From: Bacteroidota bacterium | Lineage (GTDB): Bacteria; Bacteroidota; Ignavibacteria; UBA10030; UBA8401 | Length of the DNA stretch: 5,382 nt | Assembly: GCA_025355705.1 (NCBI GenBank) | Contig: JANXZD010000458.1 | Location: 1-5,382 of the forward strand | Reading direction: 5' to 3' | Part shown: piece after piece, positions 1-5,165 of the stretch | Layout of the letters: every line of letters begins with the position of its first letter | Numbering within the stretch: position 1 is the first letter of the stretch | The notes under the pieces: generated by a model | What the model saw: only the letters and a program-made list of their open reading frames with translations | What the model was told of the DNA's origin: nothing | Databases searched by the model: none | Translations under genes and position numbers: made by a program

Positions 1-53
1 AGAGCGCCTGCCTTACAAGCAGGAGGTCCGCGGTTCGATCCCGTGAACGCCCA
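1..53 (+). tRNA. tRNA-Val (anticodon UAC), 5' part missing
   Basis: This is the 3' part of a tRNA gene cut by the window edge. The 3' strand of the D stem (gagc, 2-5) is followed by a five-pair anticodon stem (7-11 with 19-23) and a seven-base loop, CTTACAA. The anticodon TAC at 14-16 reads the valine codon GUA. A five-base variable region (24-28) leads to a T arm with stems 29-33 and 41-45, one G-T pair, and the loop TTCGATC. The 3' acceptor strand AACGCCC (46-52) is followed by discriminator A53. The next bases are CAA, so the CCA end is not encoded and must be added enzymatically. About 20 bases of the 5' end lie outside the window. No terminator is visible between this gene and the operon that starts at 107. 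Confidence 0.95.
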
Positions 54-66
54 CAAAAATCCCCGC

Positions 67-95
67 CTTGAACGAACAACATCCTTTTACTTAGC
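67..95 (+). promoter_or_regulatory. Weak candidate promoter for the envelope operon
   Basis: The 53-bp gap between the tRNA and the first operon gene holds CTTG (67-70) and, 17 bp on, TACTTAGC (88-95). This is a poor match to the Bacteroidetes pattern TTTG/TAnnTTTG, much weaker than the two promoters near 5050-5140. Transcription from there would leave only a few bases of leader. Read-through from the tRNA transcript is an equally good explanation, since no terminator is seen in the gap. Confidence 0.2.
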
Positions 96-106
96 ACAAA
101 ACCGAC

Positions 107-1888
107 ATGAAAAAGCATATTACCATCGCTCTGATTGTATTTTGTATTGCCTCAGTTTCGCTTGACGCCCAATACAAAAAAAAGGTCGTTTCCTTTGTCA
201 ACAAGGTCTTGGTTCCATCAGGTTCAGAACTTTCGAACTGGCACGCTGATTTTATCGCTTCCTCGGTATCAAAGAGTGTGGTGATGGCGAGATTCAATTA
301 TTCTTCGCTGCCGGAGAATGTTCTTGCGCAGTTCAGCAGCGAAGCCTCGCAGATGCATTCATTCACCGCGCAAACAGTCCGTCCGTTGATCGAAAAAACC
401 CTTGCTCCAAAACTTCTTGAACTGTTGGATGTGAATAAAGAACTGCTCAGCAAACAAAACCTTACGGAAGGTGAACGCAATACATTCCTTGCAACAAAAG
501 CAAAATCTGCCGGACTTTCCGGCGCGCAATTGGAATCAATCCTTAATTCAGGGTTCTTCTATGTGCCATACGTAGAATATTATAAGCGCTCTGTTGCGCA
601 CGGCGAGCGGGAAGAAAAAAATGACAAAGGAAAAGTCATTCGTACAGTGCCGACGATAACATACACGCATGAGATAAAACTTGGTCTGCTATGGTATCAA
701 CTAACAATCGATCGATCGAATACGCCTGCTGTGATCTTTGTCGGCGCCGCGGATGGCTGGCAGGGAAGCGGAATTGAACGCTCGCAGACCAAGGACGCCG
801 ATGATAAAGAAGATGCCGACCGAAAAGCGTTTGAGGAAACGATCACCGTCTCTTCCTTTAATATTGCGAACGAAACAAAAAAACTGGAAGCGTTCCACCT
901 CACCGGTACGGTTTCTGAGATCACCACATTCGGCGTGCAGCTGAATCTTGGCAGTCGCGAAGGGATCGGACTTGATGATTCGTATTGGGTAGAGGAATTG
1001 GAAGAGACAGAATCCGGCGAGATCATAAAAAACAGGAGAGGGTTCATCAAGATCAGAGAAGTTGGAAACAATACGAAGGACGGATCTGCGACATCCTACG
1101 CGCAGACGATCACCGGAACGAACTATTCGTCCGGACTTTCCGTTACAGAACTTCCGCTGCTCGGGATCAATGGTGTGATCGGGTTTGGCCGGATACCTCT
1201 TTCCATTGCTGAATTTCGGAAAGGGGCGTTCACAAAAAATTATGATCCGGCCAAATTATTTGGCCTCAGTAAATTTGATTTTGCCGTGAATGTCAACTCC
1301 GAAGTGAACAATACGTTTGGTCCCACGCTCTCACTCCAAACAGACCTTGCAAACAGCGCTAAAATATCAGAGCTATGGCTTCAATTAGGGGCGGCGATCG
1401 GTTTTATTGATGTGGATGGGAAGTTCTATTTTCCAAACTATAACACTGACGGAAAAAATATTGGAACGTTATGGAGGGACAGCGCTGATATAGGAATATC
1501 CTTGACCGGGAACGCAAGTGTGGGATTGTTGAAAAAATTTTATTTCCGGCGGTTCGGCTTCATGCTCGGAGGAGACCTCAAATATTCCTTGACCTATTTT
1601 TCTGCGACCGGGAAAGATAAGAACGGCGATGACCTGAAATATTCACTATCACACGACGCATTTGGGTTTGGCGCAAAAGCAGGATTGGAAATTTATATCA
1701 CGCCCACCTTTTCCATAGGAGGAGGGATCGATTATACGGAAGCTTCCTCTGGAGATAATTGGACAGTGTCGGTGGAAGACAAAGACAAGAATCAAACAAA
1801 GGATAATAATAAGACCGGACCACCGGTGGACTACTCCGGCATTGGCTGGTTTGCGTGGATCAATTATTCGCTTCCTTCCTTAAAATAA
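107..1888 (+). CDS. Exported protein with FlgT-C-like domain and probable C-terminal outer-membrane beta-barrel
   Basis: A 593-residue protein I cannot assign to a named family. Residues 1-21 are a signal peptide (K2-K3, hydrophobic 5-19, L-D-A then Gln22); there is no lipobox Cys, so signal peptidase I cleavage is expected. Residues 22 to about 255 are a mixed helical/strand region with a charged, Lys/Asp/Glu-rich linker near 226-245. Residues about 266-345 form a small beta domain with the run L279-N-L-G-S-R-E-G-I-G288 and then Y-W-V (293-295), like the 'G..eGv..gd.f.v' pattern of FlgT C-terminal and related envelope domains. From about 349 to the end, alternating hydrophobic/aromatic strands separated by Gly/Asn/Asp-rich turns suggest an 8- to 12-strand outer-membrane barrel, ending in the aromatic strand G-W-F-A-W-I-N-Y-S-L. 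It does not end in the usual terminal Phe, so a barrel is inferred, not proven. The ATG at 107 is chosen because it gives the intact signal peptide; there is no Shine-Dalgarno sequence, which is common in Bacteroidota. It is the first gene of a three-gene operon, 19 bp before the next. Confidence 0.85.
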   Translation: MKKHITIALIVFCIASVSLDAQYKKKVVSFVNKVLVPSGSELSNWHADFIASSVSKSVVMARFNYSSLPENVLAQFSSEASQMHSFTAQTVRPLIEKTLAPKLLELLDVNKELLSKQNLTEGERNTFLATKAKSAGLSGAQLESILNSGFFYVPYVEYYKRSVAHGEREEKNDKGKVIRTVPTITYTHEIKLGLLWYQLTIDRSNTPAVIFVGAADGWQGSGIERSQTKDADDKEDADRKAFEETITVSSFNIANETKKLEAFHLTGTVSEITTFGVQLNLGSREGIGLDDSYWVEELEETESGEIIKNRRGFIKIREVGNNTKDGSATSYAQTITGTNYSSGLSVTELPLLGINGVIGFGRIPLSIAEFRKGAFTKNYDPAKLFGLSKFDFAVNVNSEVNNTFGPTLSLQTDLANSAKISELWLQLGAAIGFIDVDGKFYFPNYNTDGKNIGTLWRDSADIGISLTGNASVGLLKKFYFRRFGFMLGGDLKYSLTYFSATGKDKNGDDLKYSLSHDAFGFGAKAGLEIYITPTFSIGGGIDYTEASSGDNWTVSVEDKDKNQTKDNNKTGPPVDYSGIGWFAWINYSLPSLK

Positions 1889-1893
1889 ATAAC

Positions 1894-1900
1894 AGAAGGA
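1894..1900 (+). promoter_or_regulatory. Ribosome binding site of the second operon gene
   Basis: AGAAGGA lies 7 bases before the ATG at 1908 and supports that start. It sits in the 19-bp gap after the first gene's stop codon. Confidence 0.6.
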
Positions 1901-1907
1901 ACTTTGT

Positions 1908-3179
1908 ATGAAACGGTATATCATCATATTCTCTCTCCTGTTAAGCGCCGATCTGCCGGCTCAGGGGAACCTTCCTGATTCCCGTCAGGCAACATTTATT
2001 GAAGCGGTCACCGCCGATGAAGTGCTCATCAAAGCAAAAGGTATCGGCGGCAAATCCGGAATGTTCGGATTCAAGGAAGAGGAGTCGGTAAAATTGGCGG
2101 AGATCGATGCCCGAAAATCAGCAGTGTATCTGGTTGTGTACGGCGGCGCAGGGCTTGACGGATTGGTCCGCAGCGATGAGGAAAAAAGAAAATTCCTGCC
2201 GGTGGAACAAGAACTCTTTGCAACCGATCAGGTACAAAAATTTATTGCATGGGAGGCGAATAGTTTTGAGAGCCGCGTAAAACTTGTCGGCGGCGAAAAG
2301 ATCCGTGTTGAAAAACAATTTCGGATCAACCGGGCGGCCATCATGAGTTTCCTTATTGATCGAAGGGTGATCGCAAAACTTGAAGATGTGACCGAAGAGA
2401 TCGGTCTGCCGACATTGATGGCGCTGCCGGAAGTGAGATCCGGAGGGAACCCACTGGAAGAACTCCGCTCGAATTCGATATTAAAACAAGGTGCATCGGT
2501 CATCGAATCATATCTGACACAAAAAAAATATAATGTTGTGGCGCCGGAACAGGCGCAGCAACTCTACGAACAGCAAAAATCGCAGTTGAATCTGAAAGGG
2601 CATGAAGAAGATCTGTCCTATATGATCGCACTTTCTGTCGGGAGTGATATCTATGTTTCGTATACCATCACCATTGATACGCGAAAAGTCGGTTCATCCG
2701 ATGTCCGAAAAGCGTCCGTTTCTATCCGCGCGTTCGAAACCACCACCGCGCGTCTTCTTGGAGTTGAGACAGGATATAGCGAGGAATCTGCTGCACCCTC
2801 AAGCGCGCTTGTTGAAGCGGCGATGACCAACGCGCTCAACAATGTGATATCGCGTATCAATGCGTATTGGCAGGATGATCTCAAGAATGGCGTTCAATAT
2901 AAGATCATCTTCACCATTGTCGGCCAGTTTGATCAGGATACAAAATATGATATCGCGGACGCAGCTCGGAAAACCTTAAAAAAGATTGCCGGACGTGTAA
3001 AGGAAAATGTTGTTGCAGACAATACGATCGATTATCTTGCGTGGATACAGGATAAGGATATGCAGAGTCCATCGGCGCTATTCCGCGAACTTCGGCGTGA
3101 GTTCAATGCTAATTTTTCGCAGGGTAAATTAAAGCAGATAACGCTGAACCGTAAATTGATCGTTGTCGGCGTAGAATAA
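1908..3179 (+). CDS. Periplasmic DUF6175-like protein with LPP20/FlgT-like N-terminal region
   Basis: A 423-residue exported protein. Residues 1-18 are a short signal peptide ending L-P-A before Gln19. Residues about 28-150 resemble the N-terminal module of LPP20/FlgT proteins: a strand run around 38-47 ending in alternating Gly, then the helix A64-E-I-D-A-R-K-S-A72, then a strand pair ending near 'IRVEKQFRINRAAI'. Residues about 165-330 match my recollection of DUF6175: a strand G-L-P-T-L-M-A-L-P (166-174), a long helix, a second helix with 'YNVVAPEQAQQLYEQQ', then 'SVGSDIYVSYTI', where members have a similar 'ADI...' strand. Last come a basic strand region and a helix before 'YKIIFTIVG' (from 331). 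Residues about 330-423 form an alpha/beta C-terminal domain. No catalytic residues or transmembrane segments beyond the signal peptide are visible. Its place between a probable barrel and an LPP20 protein suggests a structural or assembly role in the envelope, but function is unknown. The family call rests on memory of the pattern, not a search. Confidence 0.8.
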   Translation: MKRYIIIFSLLLSADLPAQGNLPDSRQATFIEAVTADEVLIKAKGIGGKSGMFGFKEEESVKLAEIDARKSAVYLVVYGGAGLDGLVRSDEEKRKFLPVEQELFATDQVQKFIAWEANSFESRVKLVGGEKIRVEKQFRINRAAIMSFLIDRRVIAKLEDVTEEIGLPTLMALPEVRSGGNPLEELRSNSILKQGASVIESYLTQKKYNVVAPEQAQQLYEQQKSQLNLKGHEEDLSYMIALSVGSDIYVSYTITIDTRKVGSSDVRKASVSIRAFETTTARLLGVETGYSEESAAPSSALVEAAMTNALNNVISRINAYWQDDLKNGVQYKIIFTIVGQFDQDTKYDIADAARKTLKKIAGRVKENVVADNTIDYLAWIQDKDMQSPSALFRELRREFNANFSQGKLKQITLNRKLIVVGVE

Positions 3180-3193
3180 ATTCAAGAGGTGTC

Positions 3194-3197
3194 GGAG
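3194..3197 (+). promoter_or_regulatory. Ribosome binding site deciding the third gene's start
   Basis: GGAG lies 6 bases before the ATG at 3204. It falls inside the five-codon extension that an upstream GTG at 3189 would add. That GTG is preceded by AAGAG, but using it would put S-E-K-S in front of the signal peptide, so the ATG at 3204 is preferred. Confidence 0.6.
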
Positions 3198-3203
3198 AAA
3201 TCT

Positions 3204-4520
3204 ATGAAAAAAATAATATTTAGCATTCTTGTTTTGTCTGTTGCAACCGTATCATTTGCGCAGATTCCGACATGGTTTTCCACACACAATCATCCCAAAT
3301 ATCCGACTTCGGAATTTATTGTGGGAGTCGGAACCGGAGGCGGAGCGACCGGCGTGGAATCAGCAAAAAAAGCCGCATTGGCAGATATTGCGTCGCAACT
3401 TCGTGTGCAGGTTCAATCCGAGATCAAATCGGTAACGCAAACATTCTCTGTGAACGACGATGAACAGATCTATTCCGATTTTAAACGCCAATCCCGCACA
3501 ATGGTCAGCGATGAAATAACAGGCGCCGATGTGATCGAGACATTTGTTGACGCGCAGGGGAGTGCGTACGCGCTTGTGGTGTTGAACCGTGACAAATACA
3601 GCGATGGTGTACGTTCAGAACTTGAAAGCGGATGGAAGCAGGCCGCCGATCTTCGCGCGGGTGCACAAGAATATGTTGCCAAGGGAAGACTGAGCGAAGC
3701 GATCCAAAGCATCAATCAGATCAAACAAGTAATAGCGCCGCTGTTTGCAAAGCAGGTATTGCACAACGCGGCCGCGCGCGCGCCATTCTCGTTTCCATCG
3801 GTGTTCAATCCCGCTGCATTGCAAAATGACATCCGAACATTTCTTACTCAGATAAAACTGGAAAAGAAAAGCGGCGATGATCAAGCAGGAAAAATTGGAG
3901 AGAAGTTTTCGAAGCCATTTGTTGTCGGCGTGAGTGTGAACGGTGTTCCGTGTTCCGGCGTGAATGTTGTGTATCAGCTCGATGAAAAAAACATGCTTGG
4001 CGAAGTGTTGACCGATGATAACGGAACAGCTTCGCTTGTTTCAACGGTGCGAAGCGGAAATGGATTGAAAGCAAAAATATCGCTGCCGGGAATTGGGAGA
4101 GAGTTCGATGAGAACCTTCGCTCATCCTCTGTAAATTTCAGGTGGACCGCGCACGCTTCAGACAAAGCCTTTTCGATCTCCGTCATTGCGAAGAATAAAA
4201 AGATCGCCGATCAGATTCAGTCAAAAATATCCGGGGCAGTATCACACATAGGGTATACGGTTGTGACCATGTCGAATAATTCGATCGTCGTTGACATCGC
4301 TTCGGGAGGGATCAGTACGATCGAAGGGATGGCGGGGACACTAGTGACTCTTACGCTTGAGGCGACGGTCAATCTGAAAGAAAACAGATCGAACGCAGTT
4401 GTTGGTTCAACAAAATTTTCCGCGAAAGGTGTTGGAAAATCCGAGGCTGAGGCGATGGAAAAAGCGGCAGCCAATCTCAAGATCGATCAGAAAGAACTTT
4501 CAGAACTGTTACAGAAGTAG
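3204..4520 (+). CDS. LPP20-family exported protein, multidomain, without lipobox
   Basis: A 438-residue protein. Residues 1-19 are a signal peptide (K2-K3, hydrophobic core, S-F-A before Gln20). Residues 21 to about 131 are a clear LPP20 domain: I-P-T-W-F, then F38-I-V-G-V-G-T, then an Ala-rich helix A54-K-K-A-A-L-A-D-I-A-S-Q65 followed by a strand with repeated V/Q and S/E, and a closing strand A-Y-A-L-V-V-L-N (121-128). Classical LPP20 proteins are lipoproteins; this one has no Cys at the cleavage site, so it should be soluble in the periplasm or bound through its partners. Residues about 135-190 are helical. Residues about 235-300 look like a small beta-sandwich of the carboxypeptidase-regulatory/Big type (G-V-P-C-S-G-V, then L-T-D-D-N-G-T-A). 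Residues about 325-438 form an alpha/beta domain ending in G-V-G-K-S-E-A-E-A-M-E-K-A-A-A, which echoes the Gly/Ala-helix motif of LPP20 itself. It is the last gene of the operon, 24 bp after the second, and a terminator follows 10 bp after its stop. Function is unknown. Relatives occur in cell-surface and flagellar accessory complexes. Confidence 0.88.
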   Translation: MKKIIFSILVLSVATVSFAQIPTWFSTHNHPKYPTSEFIVGVGTGGGATGVESAKKAALADIASQLRVQVQSEIKSVTQTFSVNDDEQIYSDFKRQSRTMVSDEITGADVIETFVDAQGSAYALVVLNRDKYSDGVRSELESGWKQAADLRAGAQEYVAKGRLSEAIQSINQIKQVIAPLFAKQVLHNAAARAPFSFPSVFNPAALQNDIRTFLTQIKLEKKSGDDQAGKIGEKFSKPFVVGVSVNGVPCSGVNVVYQLDEKNMLGEVLTDDNGTASLVSTVRSGNGLKAKISLPGIGREFDENLRSSSVNFRWTAHASDKAFSISVIAKNKKIADQIQSKISGAVSHIGYTVVTMSNNSIVVDIASGGISTIEGMAGTLVTLTLEATVNLKENRSNAVVGSTKFSAKGVGKSEAEAMEKAAANLKIDQKELSELLQK

Positions 4521-4529
4521 GGTGTGATC

Positions 4530-4585
4530 ACCTTGCGAAACTAGCGTTTCAGCGATGTGATGGATTGAACGCTTCGCAAGGTTTT
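4530..4585 (+). terminator. Rho-independent terminator of the envelope operon
   Basis: Ten bases after the third gene's stop, ACCTTGCGA (4530-4538) pairs perfectly with TCGCAAGGT (4574-4582). An upper stem, AGCGTT (4543-4548) with AACGCT (4568-4573), continues the hairpin after a four-base bulge on the left arm, around a 19-base loop (4549-4567). A TTTT run (4582-4585) and a pyrimidine-rich stretch follow on the plus strand. The mirror side lacks a T-run, so it should stop plus-strand transcription much better than minus-strand transcription from the convergent STAS gene. The loop is longer than usual, and the left arm can also form the small hairpin GAAAC/GTTTC, so strength is uncertain. Confidence 0.75.
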
Positions 4586-4657
4586 CCTCCTCCTTATCAG
4601 CCCATCCGGTATTTTGCTTCTTTTGTTCGCTTACCTGCCGCAGCAAATTCCCGCCAT
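4586..4657. other. Convergent intergenic stretch with no clear feature
   Basis: Between the operon terminator and the stop of the minus-strand STAS gene there is a pyrimidine-rich plus strand with no open reading frame of substance. I see no second terminator that would serve the STAS gene; CTGCGGCAG-type pairing near 4634-4643 is too short to count. Confidence 0.5.
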
Positions 4658-5005
4658 TTATTTTCCGATGGCAAAGATCGCATCTTCTCGTTTATCTTCT
4701 GACAAAAAAATCGTCGATAGTTTTGTCACGAGAAAAATATTGGAGATGTTCTTGTTCAAGTTGCACAAGATCAATTTTCCTTTTCGCTGAAGGTAGGAAT
4801 TATGAGCAACGGTCAAGATCCCAATAGCGGACGAATTGAGGTATGAAACATCGGCTAGATCAACGATCAGTTTTAGATTTCCTTTCTCCAGCAACGAATT
4901 GATCGTATTCTTGAACTCATCAGTTTCATTTCCCCCTATCAACGATCCTTTCGGTTCAAGAATCACTACATTTCCGTCGTCCATTGTTGATGATTTGATG
5001 CTCAT
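4658..5005 (-). CDS. STAS-domain protein, anti-sigma-factor-antagonist type (SpoIIAA/RsbV-like)
   Basis: A 115-residue single-domain protein, the normal size for an anti-anti-sigma factor. The first strands (V13-V14-I-L-E and the G20-S-L-I turn) lead to a helix at E27-L39, then K45-L-I-V-D-L-A-D-V53. These precede the key loop Y55-L-N-S58-S59-A-I-G-I-L. In SpoIIAA/RsbV this loop reads D-S-S-G-L and a serine in it is phosphorylated by the anti-sigma kinase; here both serines remain but Asp is Asn57 and Gly is Ala60. A helix (about 61-74), a strand G-K-L-I-L, and a C-terminal helix complete the fold. It probably binds a kinase or anti-sigma factor in the cytoplasm. The start at 5005 is preferred over Met8 because GGAGG lies 4 bases upstream. 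The gene is convergent with the envelope operon and divergent from the GAF gene. The partner kinase is not in the window. Confidence 0.9.
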   Translation of the reverse strand: MSIKSSTMDDGNVVILEPKGSLIGGNETDEFKNTINSLLEKGNLKLIVDLADVSYLNSSAIGILTVAHNSYLQRKGKLILCNLNKNISNIFLVTKLSTIFLSEDKREDAIFAIGK

Positions 5006-5009
5006 ATCT

Positions 5010-5014
5010 CCTCC
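5010..5014 (-). promoter_or_regulatory. Shine-Dalgarno sequence of the STAS gene
   Basis: GGAGG (minus strand, 5014 down to 5010) lies 4 bases before the ATG. The longer run GGAGGAG comes within 2 bases. It is the strongest ribosome binding site in the window and fixes the start at 5005. Confidence 0.75.
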
Positions 5015-5024
5015 ATTTATTTTT

Positions 5025-5051
5025 TGTTGATTTTTGCAACACTATTTGTTG
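5025..5051 (-). repeat. TTTGTTGA direct repeats and CAACA hairpin arms in the STAS leader
   Basis: In the predicted leader of the STAS mRNA, TTTGTTGA occurs at 5023-5030 and 5045-5052 (plus strand), 22 bp apart. CAACA (5037-5041) lies between and can pair with either TGTTG (5025-5029 or 5047-5051), so two mutually exclusive 5-bp hairpins are possible. The stems are short and AT-rich, and this may be chance. Confidence 0.3.
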
Positions 5052-5053
5052 AG

Positions 5054-5084
5054 CAAAGATATTCAAACTAAATGTGAAAGCAAA
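5054..5084 (-). promoter_or_regulatory. Bacteroidetes-type promoter for the STAS gene
   Basis: On the minus strand the -33 box TTTG (5084-5081) is followed by exactly 19 bp and then TATCTTTG (5061-5054), a full match to TAnnTTTG. Transcription would start near 5048 and give a leader of about 43 bases that carries the Shine-Dalgarno sequence. Confidence 0.7.
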
Positions 5085-5108
5085 TAAATTAATTCAGATA
5101 GAAATGTC

Positions 5109-5139
5109 TTTGATTACAATAGTATAAACATTACTTTTG
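5109..5139 (+). promoter_or_regulatory. Bacteroidetes-type promoter for the divergent GAF gene
   Basis: The -33 box TTTG (5109-5112) is followed by 19 bp and TACTTTTG (5132-5139), a full match to TAnnTTTG. Transcription would start near 5145, leaving about 20 bases before the ATG at 5166. The leader has no Shine-Dalgarno sequence. Confidence 0.7.
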
Positions 5140-5165
5140 CACATATCAATATCTTTATACTCCCT

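Noticed and set aside
1..106. tRNA 3' end next to accessory-looking genes as an integration site
   Set aside because: No integrase, no repeat of the tRNA 3' end elsewhere in the window, and no mobile genes. The operon looks like ordinary envelope DNA.
706..720. Tandem ATCGATCGATCGA as a repeat or binding site
   Set aside because: A short in-frame run within coding sequence (I-D-R-S) with no second copy of note, and most likely chance.
697..1071. 124-codon open frame on the minus strand inside the first gene
   Set aside because: It lies wholly within a well-supported gene, lacks a ribosome binding site, and its product is Ser/Pro-rich with no recognisable domain, as expected for a shadow frame.
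3189..3203. GTG start for the third gene, adding five residues
   Set aside because: It would put S-E-K-S ahead of the signal peptide, and the better-placed GGAG sits inside this extension, so ATG 3204 is preferred.
3768..3783. GC-rich run (NotI-like site plus alternating GC) as a structural element
   Set aside because: It is explained by Ala/Arg codons (A-A-A-R-A) in the LPP20 protein's helical region.
3844..4125. Minus-strand 93-codon frame opposite the third gene
   Set aside because: It is an antisense shadow of the LPP20 gene with a His/Arg/Phe-rich composition and no domain or start signal.
4836..5030. Plus-strand 64-codon frame opposite the STAS gene
   Set aside because: The minus-strand frame encodes a clear STAS domain with promoter and Shine-Dalgarno sequence. 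The plus frame overlaps it and has none.
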